A stretch of DNA of 64,000 bases, from NCBI RefSeq assembly GCF_014207605.1, contig NZ_JACHHI010000005.1, forward strand, positions 1 through 64,000, given 5' to 3'. The position numbers were made by a program, and so were the translations under genes. Numbering within the stretch: position 1 is the stretch's first letter; every line of letters begins with the position of its first letter. Source of the DNA: Negativicoccus succinicivorans (GTDB lineage: Bacteria; Bacillota; Negativicutes; Veillonellales; Negativicoccaceae). The notes beneath the pieces are model-generated. The model ran no database searches. It worked only from the letters and a program-made list of their open reading frames with translations, and had not been told where the DNA came from. Below are positions 31,697-39,645 of this stretch, in pieces.

Positions 31697-33827
31697 CGAT
31701 TTCTCCTGTCAAACGCGCACGCAAAAGGCTGGTGCGACCGGCTGTGTGTTGGGTGCGCAATGCTTTCTTGAACGCCGCCGGCGAACCGACAATATACACA
31801 TGGGATTTGGCACGGGTCACTGCCGTATACACAAGATTTCGCTGCAACATGATTTGTTGCGAAGGCAGCAGCACCAACACTACCGTTTCGTATTCGCTCC
31901 CCTGACTCTTATGCACAGTCAGTGCATAAGCCAACTGCAGTTCCTGTAACTCACCGCGCTCATAGGTAGAATTTTTAATGCGAAAATCGACCGCGATATG
32001 TTCCTCGCCGACTGCATATACTTCGCCCAAATCACCGTTATAAACGCCTTTTTCGTAATTATTTTTCCGCTGCATGACCTTATCGCCGACCTGCAAACCG
32101 CGGTTGGATTTTCCCATGTATCCGTGCGCCTGCCGCTGCAACGCCTGATTCAATGCATCGACACCGCAGATACCTCGGTACATCGGCGCCAGCACCTGCA
32201 TGGCAAACTGACGCTCCGGATCCGCGTAACGGAGCGTGCGACAAAGTGACAAAACTTCCTCGAGCGCTTCTTCTTCGGCGCAGTCGATAAAAGTAACGTC
32301 ATCACGCCACACCGGCATCTGCCCTTGGCGTATGGCCGCGGCGGCCAGCGCAATACCGCTGCCTTCCTCCTGTCGGTAAATATGCTCCAGCCTTACGACC
32401 GGCACCGTATCCGATGCGATGATATCGCGCAACACGTTCCCCGGACCAACCGGCGGCAACTGATCGACATCACCGACAAAAATGACGCGGGCGTGATCGG
32501 GCACCGCCTCCAAAAAATGGTACATCAGGCTGACATCCAACATGGACGCCTCATCGATAATGAATAAATCGCCCTTCAAAGGATTTTGCGCATCACGCTG
32601 AAAAACACTTGCGTCCTCCACCAATCCCGCTTCCAACAACTTATGCAAAGTGGACGCGTCCTGCTCGGATGTTTCCGCAAGTCGCTTCGCGGCTCGTCCG
32701 GTCGGCGCAGCCAAAACAGTTCGCAGACGAGCTTGGGAAACAACCGCCAAAAGAGCCCGCACCAATGTTGTTTTGCCCGTACCGGGGCCGCCGGTAATCA
32801 CGAGCACGCCGGTTTCCAGCGCGGCAAGGATGGCTTGAATTTGCTCGGCGGCCAACGTCACCTCTTCTTTTGCCGCCCACCTTTCCAAAATCATTTCCGC
32901 ACCGACTACCGTCAGCGGTTCTACTGTCTGCAGACGCTCGATGTGATGCGCTACACCCGTTTCCGCTTCATACAAAGAAAGATGGTACACGTAAGCTGTA
33001 TCATCGACAATCGTCACGGGATAAACGCCATACTCCAAAAGTTCTCCCAAGGCCTCGCGAATACGATCTTCATCGATCCGCAGAAGGCGCGCCGTTTCCC
33101 GTGCCAGAGTTGCCAACTTCAAGCAACTGTGACCGCGTTCGGCTCCCCGCAGAAGCACTTCATTCACACCCGCTTCCACCCGATCCATGGAATCTTGCGG
33201 CATTCCCGCGTGCATGGCCAGCGCATCGGCACTGCGAAACGGAAATCCTTCCACATCGCGCGCCAGTCGATACGGATCATTTTCCAGCACCGTCAGAGCC
33301 GATTCCCCGTATTGCTTTTGTAATACCGCGGCAAATCGTCCGGCCACGCCCGCTTCTTCCAGCGCCAATGTCAGCGCATGCAAGTCGCTTACTTCATGGT
33401 ATGTCTGCGCAAAATTACGCCAAGTGGTTTCACCGATACCGCGCACTTCCGCTAACCGTTCGGGCGATGTATCCAAAACGGCAAGCGTTTCCTCACCGAA
33501 ATGATCCACAATTCGTTTGGCAAGTGCGGGACCGATGCCGCGAAACAGGCCCGAACCGAGATAACGAACGATGCCGGCGGCGCTTTGCGGGCGCACTCTT
33601 CGCAACGCGGTAATGCGCAGCTGTCGTCCGAAGCGCGGATGTTCCACCCATGTACCGCTGACCTCGACCTCTTCACCGACAAGCGGCGCGCTCACATTAC
33701 CGACCAAGGTCCAGCTTTTATACTGCTGCGCCGGTCGCATTTTGAACACGCAAAAAGAATCGTCTGCCGCTGCAAAAATAATACTTTCCACGGTACCGGC
33801 AAACGTTTCTTCCCACTGTCCGTTCAT
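31689..33827 (-). CDS. recD2: RecD2-family ATP-dependent DNA helicase
   Basis: A 712-residue SF1B 5'-3' helicase. The N-terminal OB-like region and tandem HhH-type segments (LGSGLFRGIGPALAKRIVDHFG, VRGIGETTWRNF) precede Walker A GGPGTGKTT near residue 347. Then come FIIDEASMLDV, GDVDQLPPVGPGNVL, and the C-terminal YALTVHKSQGSEYE motif. It protects against replication-fork damage. The start at 33827 overlaps the chorismate mutase stop (ATGA), favouring it over a TTG 21 nt upstream. Confidence 0.94.
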   Translation of the reverse strand: MNGQWEETFAGTVESIIFAAADDSFCVFKMRPAQQYKSWTLVGNVSAPLVGEEVEVSGTWVEHPRFGRQLRITALRRVRPQSAAGIVRYLGSGLFRGIGPALAKRIVDHFGEETLAVLDTSPERLAEVRGIGETTWRNFAQTYHEVSDLHALTLALEEAGVAGRFAAVLQKQYGESALTVLENDPYRLARDVEGFPFRSADALAMHAGMPQDSMDRVEAGVNEVLLRGAERGHSCLKLATLARETARLLRIDEDRIREALGELLEYGVYPVTIVDDTAYVYHLSLYEAETGVAHHIERLQTVEPLTVVGAEMILERWAAKEEVTLAAEQIQAILAALETGVLVITGGPGTGKTTLVRALLAVVSQARLRTVLAAPTGRAAKRLAETSEQDASTLHKLLEAGLVEDASVFQRDAQNPLKGDLFIIDEASMLDVSLMYHFLEAVPDHARVIFVGDVDQLPPVGPGNVLRDIIASDTVPVVRLEHIYRQEEGSGIALAAAAIRQGQMPVWRDDVTFIDCAEEEALEEVLSLCRTLRYADPERQFAMQVLAPMYRGICGVDALNQALQRQAHGYMGKSNRGLQVGDKVMQRKNNYEKGVYNGDLGEVYAVGEEHIAVDFRIKNSTYERGELQELQLAYALTVHKSQGSEYETVVLVLLPSQQIMLQRNLVYTAVTRAKSHVYIVGSPAAFKKALRTQHTAGRTSLLRARLTGEIDA

Positions 33828-34081
33828 GACTCCTGCGCCTTTCGGCAAATGGTCATGACCGCTTGCAAAAATCCTTCATACGCCTTTTTTTCTATTTGAT
33901 TTACATCCGCGCTGAGCGCTTGGCGATTTTGCGCCTCACGCTCCGGATCGTAAACGGGCAGCCCGTGCTCGCTTTTATAGCGGCCGATCGCCTGTGCCAG
34001 CGCGAGCCGTTGTAAAAAAAGCGGCTTGATCTGTGCATCCAGCGCACGAATTTCATTACGCCATTGTTCGAGTTCCGTCAT
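33824..34081 (-). CDS. Monofunctional chorismate mutase, AroQ class
   Basis: An 85-residue all-helical protein that rearranges chorismate to prephenate. It shows the N-terminal helix ELEQWRNEIRALDAQIKPLFLQRLALAQAIGRYK with the active-site Arg and Lys, and VYDPEREAQ. The start at 34081 follows GGAGG-AAAT; longer frames lie in the terminator region. It is coupled to recD2. Other aromatic amino acid genes are not nearby. Confidence 0.9.
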   Translation of the reverse strand: MTELEQWRNEIRALDAQIKPLFLQRLALAQAIGRYKSEHGLPVYDPEREAQNRQALSADVNQIEKKAYEGFLQAVMTICRKAQES

Positions 34082-34097
34082 ATTTCCTCCTGTCTGT

Positions 34098-34125
34098 ATT
34101 ATAACCCACAGCAGTATTTTCCCAA
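34098..34125 (-). promoter_or_regulatory. Promoter of the chorismate mutase-recD2-comF operon
   Basis: The minus strand reads TTGGGA (34120-34125), a 16-nt spacer, then TATAAT (34098-34103). It sits immediately after the terminator of the aminotransferase gene. Confidence 0.65.
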
Positions 34126-34127
34126 GC

Positions 34128-34157
34128 AAAAAGAGGAATCCGAGGATTCCTCTTTTT
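34128..34157 (-). terminator. Terminator after the aminotransferase gene
   Basis: AAAAAGAGGAATCC-GA-GGATTCCTCTTTTT is a perfect, strong hairpin with T-run on the minus strand. It begins at the stop codon of the aminotransferase. Confidence 0.93.
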
Positions 34158-35340
34158 ATGAGTGCAACATTCTGTGCAATACTTCGCCGATCTTGCGAAT
34201 TCCCTCACGAATGCGCGCCTCGTCCATGCTTGAATAGTTCAGTCGGAAATAATTTTTCTGCTTTGTTACCGGGAAAAATCCTTCCCCCGGCGTAAACGCA
34301 ACATTTTCTTGCAACGCATGCGTCAACACGTCACGCGCATCACAATCTTTAGGCAGTTCTACCCAGATGAACAAGCCGCCGCGCGGTTCCGTCCAATGCA
34401 CGTCGGCCGGAAAATGCTGCTGCATAGCGGTCAGCATCACATCATGACGTTGCCGATATAAATCCGCATTCGCCGCGACATGACCTTCATAGTCCGCTTC
34501 CTGTAAAAACGCGGCCACTTGCCGCTGCACCAAAGACGAAGTTGAAAGATCCGCCGCCTGTTTTACAAAGTCAGCGCGTTCGATGACTTCCGCAGGTCCC
34601 ACCAAATAACCGATCCGTAAACCGGGTGATAACGTTTTGGAAAATGTCCCCAGAAAAGTAACAAGATGCTTCGTATCCAGCGCTTTTAACGTCGGTAACG
34701 CTTCTCCCGAAAAGCGTAATTCACCATACGGATGATCTTCCCACACCGGAATTTCATATTGATTGACAAGCTCCATGAACTTTTGCCGGCGCTCAAGTGA
34801 CCAGGTAATGCCGGTCGGATTTTGAAAATCCGGAATGACGTAAATGGCCTTTACCTTTTTTTGCGTAGCGAGAATTTCTGCCAGCGCTTCCGGAATTACA
34901 CCTTCTTCATCCATCGGCATTTCCACGTACGTCGGCTGCGCCAGATCAAAAGCATTCAGAGCGCCGATGTAAGACGGCCCTTCCACCAGCAATACATCGC
35001 CGGGATCCAAAAACACACGAGCTAAAAGATCCAATCCCTGTTGCGAGCCGGCCGTGATTAAAATATCGTCCGGCATTACGGTTGTCTGCAAATGATTTTG
35101 AAACCAATCGGAGAGATATTCACGTAAAGGTAAGTAGCCGCGCGAAGGTCCGTATTGCAAGGCAGCCACACCGTCCTTGGCAAATACTTCCTGCGTAACG
35201 GCCGCTAACGTTTCAATCGGAAATGTTTCCGGCGCGGGTAAACCACCACCGAACGAAATCACTTCCGGTTGCGCCGTCAATTTGAGCAGCATATCAATAT
35301 CCGACGGGGCAAAATTCTGCGTTAATCGAGAAAACTTCAT
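34156..35340 (-). CDS. PLP-dependent aminotransferase, class I/II (LysN/MocR-like catalytic family)
   Basis: A 394-residue fold-type I aminotransferase. Motifs are ISFGGGLPAPETFP, LQYGPSRGYLPLREYLS, ITAGSQQGLDLLARV, VIPDFQNPTGITWSLERRQ and the PLP lysine GTFSKTLSPGLRIGYLVGP (about Lys230). An Arg in YFRLNYSSM-like C-terminal sequence binds the carboxylate. Closest families act on 2-aminoadipate, aromatic or branched-chain substrates; the exact one is not clear. Its start overlaps the preceding dehydrogenase gene by 4 nt. Confidence 0.9.
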   Translation of the reverse strand: MKFSRLTQNFAPSDIDMLLKLTAQPEVISFGGGLPAPETFPIETLAAVTQEVFAKDGVAALQYGPSRGYLPLREYLSDWFQNHLQTTVMPDDILITAGSQQGLDLLARVFLDPGDVLLVEGPSYIGALNAFDLAQPTYVEMPMDEEGVIPEALAEILATQKKVKAIYVIPDFQNPTGITWSLERRQKFMELVNQYEIPVWEDHPYGELRFSGEALPTLKALDTKHLVTFLGTFSKTLSPGLRIGYLVGPAEVIERADFVKQAADLSTSSLVQRQVAAFLQEADYEGHVAANADLYRQRHDVMLTAMQQHFPADVHWTEPRGGLFIWVELPKDCDARDVLTHALQENVAFTPGEGFFPVTKQKNYFRLNYSSMDEARIREGIRKIGEVLHRMLHS

Positions 35341-36437
35341 GCTCCGATCACTTCTTTTCGCGAGCGGTCATATTCTTCCAACGCCAAGATCGCGTTTCGA
35401 TACATTTCTTTATCGACCTTGTACGGCATCACGTTCAAATCAAAAGTTTGCAACGCCCGTGTCAGAGCCGGTTCCAATTCATCGACCGTCACATCGATAT
35501 CGGCAAGGCAGGTCGGTAATTGCATGGCGCGATTAAAGTCATATACTTTCGTCAACTCGTCGTCCGCGCCGTCCATCGCCAGCAACACCAACACTCCGTA
35601 CGAAACGAGTTCACCATGCATATGGTTGGCTTCCACTTGCGGCAGTTCCACCAAGCCGTACGTAAGTGAATGCGCCACGGCAGTGTTGTAATCCGGTTCC
35701 AGAAAAATGGAAGCAAAGCCGGTGCTGACAATCACATTGAGGATTGTTTGCCGCAACGCTTCGCTGGTTTTACCCGCCTGCGCGTCCTTATAACCGGTGA
35801 CAGCCGACTGCATCAACGGCTCGGCACACATGCCGCTGAGCGTCACGCCCACCTGATTGGAATGAAGAATCAAACGATCGCGTGCGGACAGTCGGCTTTC
35901 ATAATATTTGGCTACCGAGTCACCGATCCCCGCCCAAAGATACTGCGCCGGCGCGGAACCGATAATACGTTCATTAATAAACGTATGAACCGGTGGATGA
36001 TTGGCATCATAGGCGCGATCAAAACGATGGTCTTCCAAATAAACGGCCGCGATGCTAGTCACGGCCGCGCAGGTCGCCGCAATGGTCGGAAATGTAAAAA
36101 ACGGTTTTTGCAATTCGCCGGCAATGACCTTGACCGTATCAATCGCTTTCCCTCCGCCGACGGCAAACAACATATCCGCGTCGGCAACGGTAGGAATTTC
36201 CGCCAGTCGTTCGGCATTGGCAAAAGAACATTCTTTGCCGTACATTCGCCAATCCGTTACCTCCAGTGATGTCTTTTGAAGAGCCGCTTCTAATGCCGGC
36301 CGCGCTTTTGCAAGCGCTGTTTCGCCGCCTAAAATGGCGACCGTTTTCCCGTACGTTGCACAAACGGTTTCAATGGCTGCATACGCATCATCTCCGCCAA
36401 TCGTGAACCCCGGAATATTAACGGTGTACGACTTCAT
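35337..36437 (-). CDS. Iron-containing alcohol dehydrogenase family protein (GldA-like)
   Basis: A 366-residue enzyme related to glycerol dehydrogenase and glycerol-1-phosphate dehydrogenase. It has VAILGGETALAKARPAL, the nucleotide-binding LFAVGGGKAIDTVK, and TFPTIAATCAAVTSIAAVY. Metal-site residues are Asp in GIGDSVAKYYE and His in AVAHSLTYGL and ANHMHGELVSYG. The substrate is unknown. The start at 36437 follows AAGGAGGG; the upstream frame runs into a terminator. It forms a two-gene operon with the aminotransferase, which hints at an amine or amino-alcohol pathway (inference). Confidence 0.85.
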   Translation of the reverse strand: MKSYTVNIPGFTIGGDDAYAAIETVCATYGKTVAILGGETALAKARPALEAALQKTSLEVTDWRMYGKECSFANAERLAEIPTVADADMLFAVGGGKAIDTVKVIAGELQKPFFTFPTIAATCAAVTSIAAVYLEDHRFDRAYDANHPPVHTFINERIIGSAPAQYLWAGIGDSVAKYYESRLSARDRLILHSNQVGVTLSGMCAEPLMQSAVTGYKDAQAGKTSEALRQTILNVIVSTGFASIFLEPDYNTAVAHSLTYGLVELPQVEANHMHGELVSYGVLVLLAMDGADDELTKVYDFNRAMQLPTCLADIDVTVDELEPALTRALQTFDLNVMPYKVDKEMYRNAILALEEYDRSRKEVIGA

Positions 36438-36458
36438 GAAATCCCTCCTTTTCGATAA

Positions 36459-36485
36459 ACAAAAACCGCCAAGACGGCGGTTTAA
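36459..36485 (-). terminator. Terminator at the end of the rimP-nusA...ribF operon
   Basis: The minus strand reads AAACCGCC-GTCTT-GGCGGTTTTTG, an 8-bp stem with T-run, about 40 nt after the ribF stop and just before the dehydrogenase gene. Confidence 0.88.
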
Positions 36486-36522
36486 TAACTTTGCCCGAGT
36501 ATTGTCACACATTTTAACAAGC

Positions 36523-37458
36523 TTACCGGCACATGTCAATATTTAATTTTTCAGTCAAATTGTGCAGCGCACGATCGGTATCATTATGCATTTGCGCAAC
36601 CAAAGCGGCGACCTCGGAAAATTTTTCTTCCGGACGCAGATATGCAACAAAAAACAGCCGGAATTGTTTTCCGTATAAATCCGCGGAAAAATCAGGAAAA
36701 TAGGTTTCCACCCGCGTCGGTACATCGGTAAATGTCGGATTGGTGCCGACATTAGTAACGCCTTTAAGAAGGGTCCCGTCATAACGGGCCACGGTAGCAT
36801 ATACACCGTTACGCGGTGCGACACGATCTTCATGCAACGCCATATTGGCGGTAGGAAAACCGAGTGTGCGACCGCGTTGATCGCCGTGTAAAACCGCTTC
36901 ATCAATCGACCAATACCGTCCGAGCAATGTCGCTGCCCGTTCCGGTTCACCCGCCAATATGGCCGCGCGAATTTCCGAACTGCTGACCACGTCGCCGCCG
37001 TCTTGCAGTAACGGTACGGAAATAACTTCCCAGCCGGCGTCTTTGGCATAATTTTGTAAGGTCGTAACCGTCCCTTGCGCGTCGGCGCCGAAACGAAAGT
37101 TTTCTCCCACTACCACACCGACGACGTGCCGATTGTTTTGCAGCATGTGCAAAAACTCCGTCGCACTTTGGCGCATCTGCGCAACCGTCGGTTGGAGCCA
37201 GATAATTTCATCCACGCCCTGCAGTCGCAGATATTTTTCTTTATCCGCAAGCGTCAATAAATCACCGGCATACGCCTCCGGCGTTAATGCCGCTTTCGGG
37301 GTTTTCGTAAACGTCACGGCCACCAGCCGGGCTGTTTCGCGATCCGCGAGTGCGCGAGCGGTGCGAAGGACTTCGACATGCCCGCGATGCACGCCGTCAA
37401 AATTGCCGATAGTTAAAACGGTACGGCGTGCCGCCGTTTCATATATCGCTCGTTTCAT
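36523..37458 (-). CDS. ribF: Bifunctional riboflavin kinase/FAD synthetase
   Basis: A 311-residue enzyme making FMN then FAD. The N-terminal nucleotidyl transferase has TIGNFDGVHRGHVEVLR, VVVGENFRFG and VSSSEIRAAI. The C-terminal kinase has GRTLGFPTANM, NGVYATVARY, GVTNVGTNPTF and VETYFPDFSADLYG. The start at 37458 overlaps the truB stop (ATGA). It is the last gene of the nusA-infB operon, as in B. subtilis. Confidence 0.96.
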   Translation of the reverse strand: MKRAIYETAARRTVLTIGNFDGVHRGHVEVLRTARALADRETARLVAVTFTKTPKAALTPEAYAGDLLTLADKEKYLRLQGVDEIIWLQPTVAQMRQSATEFLHMLQNNRHVVGVVVGENFRFGADAQGTVTTLQNYAKDAGWEVISVPLLQDGGDVVSSSEIRAAILAGEPERAATLLGRYWSIDEAVLHGDQRGRTLGFPTANMALHEDRVAPRNGVYATVARYDGTLLKGVTNVGTNPTFTDVPTRVETYFPDFSADLYGKQFRLFFVAYLRPEEKFSEVAALVAQMHNDTDRALHNLTEKLNIDMCR

Positions 37459-38312
37459 TCTTCCACCCACACTTTATAAGGACGTATGCCCCCTTCTTCC
37501 GCCGGTTTGCCGAGACCGATGAATTGTTCATCGCACCACAAAGCCGTCACATCACTGATCGTGCCGCGAATCGTCTGACCGTGGCGAAAGCGTTCCGCCG
37601 CTGCAGTCGGCACCCGATATTGCGGCAAATGGCGTACAGCATCCGTCGCAGGACGTAGCGCCGCCTCTTTCGCCGCCCGAATTTCTTCGAGTGTCCACGC
37701 ATCTTCCAGCGTAAAATTGCCGACCTGTTCCCGCACCAGAAATGACATCGTCAGCGGTACGCCCAGGGCCTCACCGAAATCTCTTCCCAACGCGCGGATA
37801 TACGTTCCCTGCGAGCAAACGATACGCGCGCGCAAATACGGTAATTGGTAAGAAATATCCGTAAATTCATGGATTGTAATTTCACGCGCAGGCAATTCCA
37901 CCTTCTGATTTTTCCGCGCCAATTCATAGGCTTTACGTCCATCCACTTTAATCGCGGAATATTGCGACGGCCGTTGTAAAATCGTGCCGCGAAATAACGC
38001 GGCGGCGGTTTCGAGTTGTTCTGCCGTAAGTTTGGGGATAGCGCTCATTTGTTGTACAATCGTGCCGCTCGTATCTTCGGTGTCGGTAGCGATGCCCACC
38101 AACCACTCCGCAAGATACACTTTCGGCTCTGTCGGCGCCCATGCCAAAAGCCGCGTCGCTTTGCCCAGAAATACCGGCAAAACGCCCGCGGCTAAAGGAT
38201 CCAACGTACCGGAGTGGCCCATTTTACGAATGCCGTAAATCTTTCGCAAAACGTAAATGACATCATGTGACGTCATGCCGGCCGGCTTCAGTACATTAAT
38301 GATTCCCTGCAT
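37455..38312 (-). CDS. truB: tRNA pseudouridine-55 synthase TruB
   Basis: A 285-residue enzyme forming pseudouridine 55 in the T-arm of tRNAs. Signatures are INVLKPAGMTSHDVI, KMGHSGTLDPLAAGVLPV (catalytic Asp in TLDP), FRGTILQRPSQYSAIKVDGRKAYELAR, and the thumb region RIVCSQGTYIRALGRDFG. A PUA-like C-terminal end carries the substrate. It overlaps nrnA by 17 nt. Confidence 0.97.
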   Translation of the reverse strand: MQGIINVLKPAGMTSHDVIYVLRKIYGIRKMGHSGTLDPLAAGVLPVFLGKATRLLAWAPTEPKVYLAEWLVGIATDTEDTSGTIVQQMSAIPKLTAEQLETAAALFRGTILQRPSQYSAIKVDGRKAYELARKNQKVELPAREITIHEFTDISYQLPYLRARIVCSQGTYIRALGRDFGEALGVPLTMSFLVREQVGNFTLEDAWTLEEIRAAKEAALRPATDAVRHLPQYRVPTAAAERFRHGQTIRGTISDVTALWCDEQFIGLGKPAEEGGIRPYKVWVEE

Positions 38313-39255
38313 GAGTCAGCGCCGCCTCCGCTTTCGGCAACACTTCGGCGATCGCAGTCGCAAGGTCGGTGTACATCGTACAACCTGCCGCGCGAACATG
38401 CCCGCCACCGCCGAATTGCGCCGCCAAAACCGAGACATCAACACTGTTTTTTGAGCGGAAACTTACATACGTTTTTTGCGGCTTATCATATTTAAATTGC
38501 AGCGTGAGTTCCACACCTTCGATATTGCGCGCCAAATCGAGATAGGTGTCGACATAATGGCGACCGGACTCGATAGCCGCTTGATCCATAACGATATAAC
38601 TCAGTCGGTGATCGGCCGCAAATTGCAATGTGGACATGATCGGCCCCAAAATCGTCAACGCTTCTTTCGGCAACGAATCCATGGCCTGCGAAATACGGTC
38701 GGGGCGGGCGCCGCGATCTACCAACTCGGCCGCCATTGCAAGCGTTTGCGCCGTCGTATTGCCGTAGCGGAAAAAGCCGCAATCGGTAGCAATCGCCATG
38801 TAGAGTGCATTCGCCATGGACGGCGTAATATCCCAGCCCCACTGCATAAAGAGACGGGTTAAAATTTCGCCGGTTGCAGCAGCATCATCCTCGAGATAAA
38901 GCATGTCTGCGTAATCAGGATTCGAAGTATGGTGATCGATATTCACAATCGGCACGTTTTCCGGCCAGGCATAATCGCCGGCGCGTGTCGGCGTACTTAA
39001 ATCCATGAACAAAATGTGATCATATTTTTTGTCGGGAATTTCACGGTGTATTTCTTTCGCCAACGGTAAGAACAGATATTTTTCCGCAATGGTGTCGTCG
39101 ACCAGCATATCAGCCGCCACGCCACGGGCGCGCAATGCTTCCGTGATCGCCAAAATCGAACCGAGGCAATCGCCGTCCGGTTTAACGTGGCCGACTACCA
39201 GTACCGACTTGACACTTTCCAACGTCTGACGCAGTTTGTCTTCACTGATCTTCAT
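38296..39255 (-). CDS. nrnA: Bifunctional oligoribonuclease/pAp phosphatase NrnA
   Basis: A 319-residue DHH-DHHA1 phosphoesterase that degrades nano-RNAs and pAp. Metal motifs are VVGHVKPDGDCLGS, MDLSTPTRAGD and IVNIDHHTSN (DHH), plus ATDCGFFRYGNTT. The DHHA1 domain ends in FGGGGHVRAAGCTM. I use the ATG at 39255, 8 nt after GGAAGG, rather than the GTG at 39264. It overlaps the rbfA stop. Confidence 0.95.
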   Translation of the reverse strand: MKISEDKLRQTLESVKSVLVVGHVKPDGDCLGSILAITEALRARGVAADMLVDDTIAEKYLFLPLAKEIHREIPDKKYDHILFMDLSTPTRAGDYAWPENVPIVNIDHHTSNPDYADMLYLEDDAAATGEILTRLFMQWGWDITPSMANALYMAIATDCGFFRYGNTTAQTLAMAAELVDRGARPDRISQAMDSLPKEALTILGPIMSTLQFAADHRLSYIVMDQAAIESGRHYVDTYLDLARNIEGVELTLQFKYDKPQKTYVSFRSKNSVDVSVLAAQFGGGGHVRAAGCTMYTDLATAIAEVLPKAEAALTHAGNH

Positions 39256-39631
39256 CGGCTGCACCTTCCCGTCTGCTTTGCGATTCTTCTTTGTCCTTAA
39301 TCGACTTCAATACCCGTTCAATATGATCACCGTAATCAATCGAGCGATCTACGGCAAACGTAATTTCCGGGGTATGACGCACTTGCAGCCTTTTACCGAG
39401 CTCGGTACGAATAAAACCGGTGGCGTTTTGGAGTGCGGCAAAGGATTTTTCTTTTTCCTCATCGCTGCCGAACAAACTTACGTAGACAGTCGCCTCGCGC
39501 AAATCACCGGTGACCGCTACTTCCGTAACCGTGACAAATCCGAGTCGGGTGTCTTTCAAGTCACGAAGCAGCATTTGACCGATCTCCTGCTTGATAAATT
39601 CCTGCATTTTACGCACACGTAATTGGGACAT
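39242..39631 (-). CDS. rbfA: Ribosome-binding factor A
   Basis: A 129-residue KH-fold protein for late maturation of the 30S subunit and 16S 5' processing. It has the usual start (LRVRKMQEFIKQEIGQMLLRDLKD), GFVTVTEVAVTGDLREATVYVSLFG and RTELGKRLQVRHTPEITFAVDRSIDYGDHIERVL. A GGGAGG ribosome site precedes the ATG. It is between infB and nrnA. Confidence 0.96.
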   Translation of the reverse strand: MSQLRVRKMQEFIKQEIGQMLLRDLKDTRLGFVTVTEVAVTGDLREATVYVSLFGSDEEKEKSFAALQNATGFIRTELGKRLQVRHTPEITFAVDRSIDYGDHIERVLKSIKDKEESQSRREGAADEDQ

Positions 39632-39645
39632 TACAGCACCTCCCT

